6,180 nt of DNA, from positions 1-6,180 of the forward strand of contig JAUVUL010000125.1 of NCBI GenBank assembly GCA_030600975.1, in the 5' to 3' direction. The position numbers and the translations under genes are program-made. Positions 1 to 6,039 of the stretch are shown here, piece by piece. This DNA comes from Candidatus Aegiribacteria sp. Its GTDB lineage: Bacteria; Fermentibacterota; Fermentibacteria; Fermentibacterales; JCC-6. Under the pieces are notes generated by a model. The model was not told where the DNA came from and searched no databases. It saw only the letters and a list, made by a program, of their open reading frames with translations. Numbering within the stretch: position 1 is the first letter of the stretch; every line of letters starts with the position of its first letter.

Positions 1-243
1 GTTGCATCTACGGTGGCCATCCTCTTCCCCGGCAGCACAGACCCCCTTCTGCTTGGTCTTGTCATCTTCTTTGCCATAGTGGGCAACATGGGCCTTGCAG
101 GTCTGCTTGGAGCAGCCATCCCGCTGGTGCTTAAAGCCATTGGAAGGGATCCCGCCCTTGGAAGCAACATCCTTCTCACAGCCTTCACAGATTCCCTTGG
201 TTACCTTCTGCTCCTCGGCCTGGGAATGATTATCATCCTGTAG
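1..243 (+). CDS. mgtE: MgtE-family magnesium transporter, C-terminal fragment
   Basis: This is the 3' end of a gene that is open from the first base of the window (reading V-A-S-T before the GTG at 13), so the start lies outside and the GTG at 13 is not a real start. The 80 visible residues are almost all membrane-embedded: one hydrophobic helix (LLLGLVIFFAIVGNMGLAGLLGA split by glycines), a short loop with G-R-D-P-A-L-G-S-N, then a last helix. The order GNxGLxG, then DPALGSN, then TAFTDSLGYLLLLG matches the last two transmembrane segments of MgtE Mg2+ channels. The aspartate of TDSLGY, 16 residues from the C-terminus, corresponds to the pore Mg2+-binding aspartate known in that family (Asp432 in Thermus). 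The cytoplasmic N and CBS domains are not in view. The stop TAG overlaps the GTG start of glgB by one base, implying co-transcription and translational coupling. Family assignment is firm; substrate (Mg2+ versus another divalent cation) is inferred from the family. Confidence 0.85.
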   Translation, partial: VASTVAILFPGSTDPLLLGLVIFFAIVGNMGLAGLLGAAIPLVLKAIGRDPALGSNILLTAFTDSLGYLLLLGLGMIIIL

Positions 244-2447
244 TGAAAAAGAAAACGACTCTGACGGACGCAGAGATCTCGAGCATTGAGAACGCTGTCC
301 TTACCGACCCTTTCATGCTCCTCGGAATGCACCCCCTGGGCCCTGCAAACGGCAACAGGATCGAGGTGAGAACGTTCTGCCCCGCAGCTGTGGAAGCCTC
401 AATCAGAATAGAGAACAGAAGACCGCTCAAGATGAACAGAGTTACGGATACGGGGCTGTTCGTCTGGACATCCAGGCCGGAGACGGAACCCTTTTCCTAT
501 ACACTTGTCTTCAGAACGGATGATTCATCCTGGGAAACAAAGGATCCCTACAGTTTCCTTCCACAGCTGGGAGAGCTGGATCTGCACCTTCTTGCCGAGG
601 GGAACCACTACCAGCTCTACGAAAAGTTTGGAGCAAGAGTATGGACCGCTGGAGACACAGATGGCGTTCTTTTCTCCGTATGGGCACCTAACGCTTCCTC
701 AGTAAGCGTTATCGGCACCTGGAGTGACTGGGACAGGAGACGCCATCCCATGCGCTCAAGAGGCTCTACAGGGGTCTGGGAGCTGTTCATTCCAGATATC
801 TCCCCCGGTGACCTGTACAAGTACTCCCTTATAACGAATACTGGAGAAATCATCGAAAAATCAGATCCTCTGGCTCTGGCGGCTGAATTCCGCCCCAGGA
901 CCGCCTCCGTTGTAGCCGATATCAGTTCATTTGCATGGACGGATTCCACCTGGATGGATAAAAGAGACGGATGGAACCCCTTTACCTCCCCCCTGTCCAT
1001 ATACGAGATACACGCCCCCTCCTGGAAGGGATCACCGGACTGGAGGGATTTTACATCCTGGGATGAACTGGCGGATGAACTCATTCCGTACCTGAAAGAG
1101 CTTGGATTCACACATGTAGAGCTTTTACCTGTTATGGAACATCCCTTCGATGGCTCGTGGGGTTATCAGACCATAGGATACTTCGCTCCTACCAGCCGTC
1201 TGGGAAAACCGGAGCATTTCCAGCAATTCGTGAATAGATGCCACAACGCTGATATAGGAGTGATACTGGACTGGGCACCTGCTCATTTCCCCTCGGATGC
1301 CACCGGTCTTGCCAGGTTCGATGGAACATGCCTATACGAGCATGAAGACCCCAGAAAAGGAACCCATCCCGACTGGAAAACCCTGGTTTTCAATTATGAC
1401 AGAAGTGAAGTCAGAAACTTCCTTGTAGCAAGCGGACTCTTCTGGCTGGATAAATACCATATCGATGGACTGAGGGTGGATGCTGTAGCCTCAATGCTAT
1501 ACCTTGATTACTCCCGCAAGGATGGTGAGTGGTTACCAAACGAGTATGGAGGCAGGGAGAACTTCGGTGCTATAGAGTTCATAAAGACACTTAACTCGAT
1601 AATCGCAAGGGATTTCCCGGGAGTCATGTCCATAGCCGAAGAGAGCACCGCCTGGTCCGGAGTCACAAATCCTGTTGAACAAGGGGGACTGGGCTTCACA
1701 TTCAAATGGAATATGGGCTGGATGCACGATACCCTTGATTTCTTCCAGAATGAACCCGTTCACCGCAAGCACCACCTGGATAAACTGACCTTCTCGCTCC
1801 TTTACGCTTTCAGCGAGAATTTCATACTACCCTTCTCACACGATGAGGTGGTTCACGGCAAGTCATCCCTCCTGAGCAAGTGTCCTGGAGACAGGTGGCA
1901 GCAGTTCGCCAATTTAAGACTCCTTCTGGCCTACCAGTGGACACATCCTGGAAAGCAACTCCTCTTCATGGGCAGCGAGTTCGGTCAGTGGAACGAATGG
2001 AACCACGATACTGAACTTGACTGGAATCTTCTCCAGTACGATGAGCACTCTAAATTGAGAACATTCGTGAGTGATCTGAACACGATAATCATGCACAATC
2101 CAGCATTCCACAGGTTGGACTGCAGCCCGGAAGGCTTCAGATGGATAGATTTCAGTGATACGCACGCAACGGTTGTTTCGTTCCTCAGAAACTCGGGTGA
2201 AGGCGGCCACGTTGTATGCGTTTTCAACATGACTCCTGTCGTACGGGAGAACTATTTGATAGGCGTACCCAAACAGGGTACATATACTGAAATTCTTAAT
2301 ACAGACTCAGATATCTACGGCGGTTCCGGCAAAGGCAACCTCGGAAGAGTCCAGTCAAAGCCCTACGGTATGCATGGCCTGCCACACTCGGTAAGCCTTA
2401 CACTCCCCCCTCTTGCCGCTGTCTTCCTCCAGCCTGAAGACGAATAA
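243..2447 (+). CDS. glgB: 1,4-alpha-glucan branching enzyme GlgB
   Basis: The 734-residue protein matches the usual length of long-form bacterial GlgB (E. coli 728). It cuts alpha-1,4 glucan chains and re-attaches them through alpha-1,6 links during cytosolic glycogen synthesis. Approximate domains: N1 module 15-110 (DPFMLLGMHPLG at 22-33), CBM48 beta-sandwich 130-225 (FSVWAPNASSVSVIGTWSDW at 144-163), GH13 barrel about 250-605, and C-terminal beta domain 630-734. Catalytic residues are complete: nucleophile D413 in GLRVDAVASMLY, acid/base E466 in IAEEST, stabiliser D534 in FSHDEVVHGK, plus H348 in DWAPAHFP. All four sit exactly eight residues after their E. coli counterparts. The GTG start is chosen because no earlier in-frame start follows the mgtE stop and because this start keeps the full N1 module. 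No strong ribosome site is visible, so translation probably depends on coupling through TAGTG with mgtE. No other glycogen genes are in the window; the pairing with mgtE looks incidental. Confidence 0.97.
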   Translation: MKKKTTLTDAEISSIENAVLTDPFMLLGMHPLGPANGNRIEVRTFCPAAVEASIRIENRRPLKMNRVTDTGLFVWTSRPETEPFSYTLVFRTDDSSWETKDPYSFLPQLGELDLHLLAEGNHYQLYEKFGARVWTAGDTDGVLFSVWAPNASSVSVIGTWSDWDRRRHPMRSRGSTGVWELFIPDISPGDLYKYSLITNTGEIIEKSDPLALAAEFRPRTASVVADISSFAWTDSTWMDKRDGWNPFTSPLSIYEIHAPSWKGSPDWRDFTSWDELADELIPYLKELGFTHVELLPVMEHPFDGSWGYQTIGYFAPTSRLGKPEHFQQFVNRCHNADIGVILDWAPAHFPSDATGLARFDGTCLYEHEDPRKGTHPDWKTLVFNYDRSEVRNFLVASGLFWLDKYHIDGLRVDAVASMLYLDYSRKDGEWLPNEYGGRENFGAIEFIKTLNSIIARDFPGVMSIAEESTAWSGVTNPVEQGGLGFTFKWNMGWMHDTLDFFQNEPVHRKHHLDKLTFSLLYAFSENFILPFSHDEVVHGKSSLLSKCPGDRWQQFANLRLLLAYQWTHPGKQLLFMGSEFGQWNEWNHDTELDWNLLQYDEHSKLRTFVSDLNTIIMHNPAFHRLDCSPEGFRWIDFSDTHATVVSFLRNSGEGGHVVCVFNMTPVVRENYLIGVPKQGTYTEILNTDSDIYGGSGKGNLGRVQSKPYGMHGLPHSVSLTLPPLAAVFLQPEDE

Positions 2448-2517
2448 GGCTGCATTACTTCAATCCATCCTTGTATTATCTTCACATCAGAATAATTCTT
2501 ATTCATACGGAGGAAAT

Positions 2518-2880
2518 ATGGCGGTGAAAGCTGGAATCGATTACATATTCGCTAGGGAAATTACATACGCAGGAGCTGAAGGAATGGGCAAAGGATGCCT
2601 GATTGGAACCCACGATATTCTTCTGCAGTTTCCCACAAGAACAAATGAGGGAATTGGAAACACAATTCGTTGGCTCATCGACGATAAACCTGTGCGGGAA
2701 GCGCTGACAGAGGCTCTGAACGATCCTGACCTTACCCGGGGAGACCTGGATCGCACTCTCAGAAAGTTTGGAGAAAAAGTTTCGGGAAGCGTACTCATCG
2801 ACTTCGCAGTCGTACGCAGGCTTAAAGTGAAATCATCTCTCTTCTCAAGGGGTATCTATACAAGTGAGAAATACAGCTGA
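2518..2880 (+). CDS. Unrecognised small protein, possibly interrupted by an in-frame TGA
   Basis: The gene encodes 120 residues, starting MAVKAGIDYIFAREITYAG and ending TSEKYS. The start is set by GGAGG at 2509-2513, four bases before the ATG; an in-frame ATG at 2413 lies inside glgB and has no such site. I do not recognise the family. It is soluble, with no signal peptide or membrane helix. A glycine-rich N-terminal strand region (GAEGMGKGCLIGTHDILL) precedes a charged, probably helical middle (residues 57-87), then alternating hydrophobic residues (SVLIDFAVVRRLKVKSS, 91-107) that suggest beta strands. A PH-like small beta domain is conceivable but is only a guess. After the TGA the same frame stays open for 29 more codons with protein-like content to TAG at 2968-2970, so the intact protein may be about 150 residues. 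It lies 70 bp after glgB and 99 bp before the DUF503 gene (9 bp if the extension is real), so it probably heads that operon. Confidence 0.72.
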   Translation: MAVKAGIDYIFAREITYAGAEGMGKGCLIGTHDILLQFPTRTNEGIGNTIRWLIDDKPVREALTEALNDPDLTRGDLDRTLRKFGEKVSGSVLIDFAVVRRLKVKSSLFSRGIYTSEKYS

Positions 2881-2970
2881 CCCGGCTGGAAAGGTTTCCC
2901 CCTGAAAAAGGAAGACGTAAAGGCCTTCGGTAAGTTCTACGAAGGACATCCGGCAGCAATGGGAGTATAG
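2881..2970 (+). other. In-frame coding-like extension after the TGA of the preceding gene
   Basis: Directly after the TGA at 2878-2880 the same frame reads 29 sense codons (PGWKGFPLKKEDVKAFGKFY, then EGHPAAMGV) before TAG at 2968-2970. The residue mix, with spaced aromatics and a lysine/glutamate helix, looks like the natural C-terminus of the upstream protein rather than random translation. A CGA-to-TGA (Arg) or TGG-to-TGA (Trp) change would restore one continuous gene of about 150 codons. No ribosome site or start codon serves this stretch independently. The open length alone is not statistically compelling, since 29 codons free of stops is fairly common by chance, so the call rests on composition and on the fit of its end nine bases before the next start. 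Confidence 0.45.
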
Positions 2971-2979
2971 CAGACAGGA

Positions 2980-3303
2980 ATGAAGATCGACTACTTCATA
3001 GGCACGATCAGGGCTGAGCTGTTCTTCAGGGGCTGCAGAACCCTGAAGGACCGAAGGGGACATCTGCGTTCCCTTAAAGACCGCCTTTCCAACATGGGCT
3101 TCTCTGTCGCTCAGGTTGGTCCCACGAACCTCATTCAGCGCGCATGGCTGACAGCTGTTTTCGTTTCAGGTACTGAAGCTGGAGTCAAAAGAGTACTGGA
3201 TAAAGCAGAGAAACTTATCTACAATCCCGAATGGGAACTTATAGCGTTAGAAAAGGATATACTTGGTGATAACGAGGTTTTACCTGACTGGGAGCAGATA
3301 TGA
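2980..3303 (+). CDS. DUF503 / YlxP-like protein
   Basis: The 107-residue cytosolic protein has the DUF503 signature in order: an N-terminal strand ending in a short loop ([20 protein letters not shown], 6-25), a basic helix ([14 protein letters not shown], 25-38), a strand with FSVAQVG (41-47), [14 protein letters not shown] (51-64), then a helix and the closing [11 protein letters not shown] (85-95). Members are about 90-100 residues long and include Bacillus YlxP, which is usually found near infB and rbfA and is linked with ribosome or translation functions without a settled biochemical role. Here the partner is yjbQ instead: the final ATGA is shared between this stop and the next start, indicating coupling. 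The ATG at 2980 is the first in-frame start after a TAG at 2968-2970. Its AGGA is almost touching the ATG, so initiation from its own site may be weak and re-initiation from upstream is plausible. The ten-residue tail after EKDIL is slightly longer than usual. Confidence 0.85.
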   Translation: MKIDYFIGTIRAELFFRGCRTLKDRRGHLRSLKDRLSNMGFSVAQVGPTNLIQRAWLTAVFVSGTEAGVKRVLDKAEKLIYNPEWELIALEKDILGDNEVLPDWEQI

Positions 3304-3719
3304 GATCACACAGAGAATACCTCTGGTTCACCACCCCGAATCGGAGGGATTATATCAATATCACACCCGCGGTTGAGCAGGAGCTGCAGGATAGCGGCAT
3401 AAAGGAAGGTCTCTGCCTGGTGAATGCCATGCACATTACTGCAAGTGTTTACATAAACGACGATGAACCGGGCCTCATTCAGGATTACGATGAATGGCTC
3501 GAACAACTGGCACCTCATGAACCCATCTCTCGATACAAACACAACAGAACGGGGGAAGACAACGGCGATGCTCATCACAAGCGGCAGATAATGGGAAGGG
3601 AAGTAGTTGTTGCCGTTACCGATGGAAAGCTTGACCTTGGCCCCTGGGAACAGATCTTCTATGGTGAGTTCGATGGCCGGCGCCGAAAACGTGTTATGGT
3701 GAAGATAATCGGGGAATAA
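3300..3719 (+). CDS. yjbQ: YjbQ / UPF0047 family protein
   Basis: The 139 residues match the usual length of YjbQ/UPF0047 proteins, compact cytosolic beta-rich proteins that form trimers. Some database annotations call them secondary thiamine-phosphate synthase because of weak activity when overexpressed; the true physiological role is not established. Visible motifs are an N-terminal strand ([18 protein letters not shown], 5-22), the conserved [23 protein letters not shown] region (37-59, with H45, N53 and E56), the metal/active-site block [19 protein letters not shown] (81-99), and the terminal strands with [13 protein letters not shown] (114-126) and RKRVMVKI. The histidine and acidic residues typical of the family's pocket are present, so the protein looks intact. 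The start ATG overlaps the stop of the DUF503 gene in ATGA (3300-3303). No terminator is obvious in the 65 bp that follow. Confidence 0.92.
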   Translation: MRSHREYLWFTTPNRRDYINITPAVEQELQDSGIKEGLCLVNAMHITASVYINDDEPGLIQDYDEWLEQLAPHEPISRYKHNRTGEDNGDAHHKRQIMGREVVVAVTDGKLDLGPWEQIFYGEFDGRRRKRVMVKIIGE

Positions 3720-3784
3720 CTTCACCGATCCGATTGTATACTAAGCACGGACTGGTTTGCAACACTATATGAAAGGATACAGAC

Positions 3785-4504
3785 ATGAAAAGAACCGGAA
3801 TGATTCTGCTTCTGGTTATTGTTGCTTCAGCAAGCATGGCAACGGGACAGGATATATGGGAATATCCTGCAACGATAAGCTCAACAGGATCCGGCACTGC
3901 AAGTGCGGAGCCTGATGTAGCATCGGTAGTATTCGGTGTAAATATTACAAGGTTAGACCCCGCCGTAGCGGTTAACGATGCTGCACAGCTGGTTGAAGCT
4001 GCTATGGCCGCTGCACGCAGGGAAGGTGTAGCGGGTGCAGACATGCAGACCACCAGTTACAGCCTCTGGGTTCAGGAAATCTGGGACGATTACGATTACG
4101 AATACACCGGCGAAATGGAATATGTAGTCACCCATTACATAAAAGCAGATATCCGGGATATTAACTCCGTAGGCGATGTACTCGCAGCCGTTGTGAGCGG
4201 AGGTGCCAACTCCATCAATGGGGTTTCCTTCTACGTTGAAGACACCGCTTCTCTCTACGAGGAAGCAAGACGCAGAGCATCTGAACATGTAAGGGTTAAA
4301 GCCGAGCAGCTTGCGGATAACTTCGGAGTAACCCTGGGTGAGATTACAAGCATCAGCGAATGGACCAACTATTACCCGGCCTCCACCGGGGCCTGGGACA
4401 ACTACGGTGGCGGCCTTGGATACTACGCGGAATCACCACCGGTTACTCCTGGTGCATTCTCAATATCCGTCGAAGTATCCGCAACCTACGAAATAATTCA
4501 GTAA
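3785..4504 (+). CDS. Exported SIMPL-domain (DUF541) protein
   Basis: The 239-residue protein has a clear signal peptide: MKR, a hydrophobic core (GMILLLVIVASAS) and a likely cleavage near residues 19-22 (SMA-TGQ), so the mature protein should be periplasmic or extracellular. No lipobox cysteine is seen. The rest fits the SIMPL/DUF541 fold: the entry strand ATISSTGSGTASAEPDVASVVFGV (29-52), an alanine-rich helix (60-82), GVAGADMQTTSYSL (81-94), a strand pair around YVVTHYIKADIRD, GANSINGVSFYVED (140-153), a long helix of arginine- and lysine-rich heptads (158-181) and the closing SISVEVSATYEI strand. Family members such as E. coli YggE are linked with oxidative-stress protection, but their biochemical function is unknown. 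An acidic, tyrosine-rich loop (WDDYDYEYTGEMEY, 100-113) and a glycine/tyrosine stretch at 196-215 look like lineage-specific inserts. AAGGA at 3773-3777, seven bases before ATG, supports the start. The next gene begins three bases after the stop. Confidence 0.88.
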   Translation: MKRTGMILLLVIVASASMATGQDIWEYPATISSTGSGTASAEPDVASVVFGVNITRLDPAVAVNDAAQLVEAAMAAARREGVAGADMQTTSYSLWVQEIWDDYDYEYTGEMEYVVTHYIKADIRDINSVGDVLAAVVSGGANSINGVSFYVEDTASLYEEARRRASEHVRVKAEQLADNFGVTLGEITSISEWTNYYPASTGAWDNYGGGLGYYAESPPVTPGAFSISVEVSATYEIIQ

Positions 4505-4507
4505 ATC

Positions 4508-5014
4508 ATGCTGCGGGGAATCATTCTAATACTGGCACTTCTAAGCGCAAACTCTCCCGAAGAGGCAATACTGGACACCTGGAATGCCATTCAGGATGGT
4601 TCCCCCGACATCTTCCTGAACACCCTCACCCCGACCTGCTCGTCAAGCATCCTTCAGATCTGCGGTGAATACCTTGAAACAATGAAAACACTGACCCCGA
4701 CAGAACTGGGAGAACTCTTCGCTTCCTTTCGCCTTGAAGCCGCTCCCAATGAAATCGAATTCTGGAACAGCACCGCAATCCTAGAAATGCTGATATCATC
4801 CCCCGAACACCATCAGACGATCAACAGAAGCACAATGACAATAGACAGCATGCAGTCAGATGAAAGCACAGCCAGAGCCTTCATAACCATCAACCTGCCG
4901 TGCAATGATCAAGTCACCCTCGAATTATCTGTAACAGCCTCCCCCCTGGGCTGGCACACAGCAGGACTGGAATCCATCGCGGAAACGCTCCTTGACCGCA
5001 CTATCAACAACTGA
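4508..5014 (+). CDS. Unrecognised small exported protein
   Basis: The 168 residues open with a short signal-like peptide (MLRGIILILALLSANS, 1-16), so export is likely. There is no cysteine at the probable cleavage site, so it does not look like a lipoprotein. The mature part starts SPEEAILDTWNAIQDGSPDIFL, a helix pattern resembling NTF2-like/DUF4878-type small secreted domains, followed by further helices (60-75, 88-97) and a strand-rich C-terminal half (TARAFITINL, DQVTLELSVTAS, GWHTAGL). The NTF2-like reading is an inference from pattern only. Three cysteines (C44, C52, C132) could allow one disulfide. The gene starts only three bases after the SIMPL stop with no visible ribosome site, so it is probably translated by coupling, and the two proteins may act in the same compartment. 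Reading of the frame is solid; function is unknown. Confidence 0.7.
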   Translation: MLRGIILILALLSANSPEEAILDTWNAIQDGSPDIFLNTLTPTCSSSILQICGEYLETMKTLTPTELGELFASFRLEAAPNEIEFWNSTAILEMLISSPEHHQTINRSTMTIDSMQSDESTARAFITINLPCNDQVTLELSVTASPLGWHTAGLESIAETLLDRTINN

Positions 5015-5230
5015 ACCGCAAACAGCCTCTAATCACAGCAGGATATCAAAATATTCAGTTATGTAGATTCCACTTAACCACGTAATTCCGGTGGATATGT
5101 AGAGATCGAAACTCCTTGGAACCGCGTTTATTTACTTGACACGACATTACAAACCTGATTAGTCTATATCTAAATAATAGGATAATAAGATATGAAGAAT
5201 CTACATAATCATTGTTCACTCAACGAAAGA
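5015..5230. other. Gene-free A+T-rich region with repeats
   Basis: No convincing gene is visible on either strand between the small exported protein and the antitoxin promoter. The stretch is visibly richer in A and T than its surroundings and contains the inverted and direct copies of a TATGTAGA motif listed separately, a short hairpin candidate (TCCAC 5069-5073 with GTGGA 5091-5095), and a tandem ATAATAGG/ATAATAAG pair near 5174-5189. No classical rho-independent terminator (GC stem plus T-run) was found for the upstream gene pair. Confidence 0.6.
5059..5208. repeat. 150-bp block bounded by a 12-bp perfect inverted repeat
   Basis: TTATGTAGATTC at 5059-5070 is the exact reverse complement of GAATCTACATAA at 5197-5208. 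The core TATGTAGA recurs in direct orientation at 5096-5103, and a shorter relative, TACATAATC, is shared by 5202-5210 and 5252-5260. The arrangement could be the ends of a small non-coding transposable element (MITE): a flanking TA and inner ends TG...CA would fit, giving about 144 bp. It could equally be spaced binding sites for a regulator of the downstream toxin-antitoxin genes. No clear longer target-site duplication was seen. Confidence 0.5.
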
Positions 5231-5259
5231 TTGACATGCCAGGCCTGAACTTACATAAT
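5231..5259 (+). promoter_or_regulatory. Sigma70-type promoter of the antitoxin-toxin operon
   Basis: TTGACA (5231-5236, full consensus) is followed by a 17-base spacer and CATAAT (5254-5259, one mismatch to TATAAT). Transcription would start near 5266, giving a leader of about 17 or 38 bases depending on which antitoxin start is used. This is the best promoter in the window, and it sits exactly where the toxin-antitoxin operon needs one. Confidence 0.75.
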
Positions 5260-5272
5260 CTTACCAGTAAGA
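5240..5272. promoter_or_regulatory. Candidate operator dyads within the antitoxin promoter
   Basis: Two dyads overlap the promoter. CAGGCCTG (5240-5247) is a perfect palindrome inside the spacer between -35 and -10. TCTTAC-CA-GTAAGA (5259-5272) has six-base arms and spans the expected transcription start. AbrB/MazE-type antitoxins, alone or with their toxin, typically repress their own promoter by binding palindromes in such positions, so autoregulation is the natural reading. Which dyad is used cannot be told from sequence. Confidence 0.45.
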
Positions 5273-5303
5273 CGTCAAATCTATGCATGATTGGAATGAA
5301 GAA

Positions 5304-5594
5304 ATGAATACAGTAGCTACAACAAAAATGTCATCCAAAGGGCAAATTGTTATCCCTGAGGAGATCAGAAAAGCTCTCCATCTAAAGGCCGGGACAAGAT
5401 TTGTTGTATTGGGTGAGGGGGATGTAGTCGTTCTTAAAACAATAACTCCACCCTCTTCCGATGAATTCAAAGAAATAATACTGCGTGCCAGGCAGGCTGC
5501 ATATGAATCTGAAATGAAACCTGAGGATATTCAAGAGGCAATAAAAGAAACACGATCAGAGAAATGCAAGTCGCAGTTGATACCAATGTCTTGA
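5304..5594 (+). CDS. AbrB/MazE-fold antitoxin (VapB-like)
   Basis: The 96-residue protein (103 if the ATG at 5283 is used) carries the swapped-hairpin AbrB DNA-binding domain: TKMSSKGQIVIPEEIRKALH (7-26), then LKAGTRFVVLGEGDVVVLKTI (27-47). The SSKGQIVIPEEIRKAL signature is the family hallmark. A mostly helical C-terminal tail (52-84, with DIQEAIKETR) is of the kind that wraps around and blocks a PIN toxin. I prefer 5304 because TGGAAT (GGA at 5293-5295) lies about eight bases upstream and the domain normally begins within a few residues of the start; 5283 has no ribosome site but remains possible. The last 31 bases overlap the toxin gene, a typical toxin-antitoxin layout. The gene appears intact although its partner is interrupted. 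Its role would be toxin neutralisation and repression of its own promoter. Confidence 0.88.
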   Translation: MNTVATTKMSSKGQIVIPEEIRKALHLKAGTRFVVLGEGDVVVLKTITPPSSDEFKEIILRARQAAYESEMKPEDIQEAIKETRSEKCKSQLIPMS

Positions 5595-5992
5595 TTTCTG
5601 CTGTGTTCTTCGGAGGCAAACCCGGGCGAATCCTTGAAGCGTGGCAACAGAAGAGAATTGAACTCGTGATATCGACAGAAATACTTGCTGAGTATGTAGA
5701 TGTTCTTCATCGACTTTCAGCTATGTTTCCCAAGGTGGATGTTTCCCAGATAATTACCTTGATTACAAGCTTCGGGCTCATCGTTGAAGCTCGGGATCTT
5801 AATGAACAAGTTTGCGAGGATCCCGATGATGACAAATTTATAGCAGCAGCAGTGGAAAGCTAATCAAGCGTAATAATAACAGGGGACACGCATCTGCTGG
5901 ATGTTTCGGGCTATGCTGGTATCGAAATGATAGAGCCATCTGTATTTATTGAGAAATACTTTAGTGAACAAACAAATGTAGCAGAACAGTGA
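5564..5992 (+). pseudogene. PIN-domain toxin (VapC-like), interrupted by an in-frame TAA
   Basis: The frame begins MQVAVDTNVLISAVFFGGKP, a standard PIN-domain opening with acidic D6, then STEILAEYVDVLHRL (37-51, E43) and CEDPDDDKFIAAAVES (84-99). It stops at TAA (5861-5863) after 99 residues. In the same frame the following 42 codons read SSVIITGDTHLLDVSGYAGI and onward to TGA at 5990-5992, which is exactly the expected PIN C-terminus with the TGDxHLL motif holding the fourth acidic residue. The intact protein would be 142 residues, normal for this family of putative Mg2+-dependent ribonucleases. The register needs no indel, so a single nonsense change (for example AAA to TAA) or a sequencing error explains it. 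The 99-residue product would lack the last strand and active-site acid and is probably inactive. The start overlaps the antitoxin gene by 31 bases; no strong ribosome site is seen, so translation is probably coupled. Confidence 0.85.
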
Positions 5993-6006
5993 CTCATGTA
6001 ATGATC

Positions 6007-6023
6007 CAGACTATCGCAGTCTG
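6007..6023. other. Short hairpin upstream of the intron insertion point
   Basis: CAGACT (6007-6012) and AGTCTG (6018-6023) form a perfect six-base stem with loop ATCGC. It is followed by CTGATTTGAAACGTTG rather than a T-run, so it is at best a weak terminator for the toxin-antitoxin operon. It lies 16 bases before the GTGCG intron boundary. Bacterial class C group II introns are known to insert just downstream of terminator-like hairpins, which makes its position suggestive. Confidence 0.4.
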
Positions 6024-6039
6024 CTGATTTGAAACGTTG

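Noticed and set aside
617..1111. Minus-strand open frame of 164 codons inside glgB
   Set aside because: It lies wholly inside a clear GlgB coding region and its serine-rich translation resembles antisense of coding DNA.
2413..2517. Upstream in-frame ATG that would lengthen the small protein by 35 residues
   Set aside because: It sits inside glgB, has no ribosome site, and adds a low-complexity serine/leucine stretch; GGAGG precedes the ATG at 2518.
2878..2902. Selenocysteine codon with a SECIS-like hairpin
   Set aside because: The stem is only four continuous pairs, the loop is about 11 bases from the TGA (closer than usual), and no known selenoprotein motif surrounds it. Kept only as one option in a finding.
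3306..3725. Minus-strand open frame of 139 codons opposite yjbQ
   Set aside because: It mirrors a confidently assigned gene almost exactly, has no ribosome site, and its translation shows no family motif.
3721..3784. Promoter for the SIMPL gene using TATACT at 3737-3742
   Set aside because: The matching -35 position reads GAATAA, so the pair is too weak to list.
5136..5170. Second promoter using TTGACA at 5136-5141
   Set aside because: No acceptable -10 hexamer lies 16-18 bases downstream; the nearest TATATC is 23 bases away.
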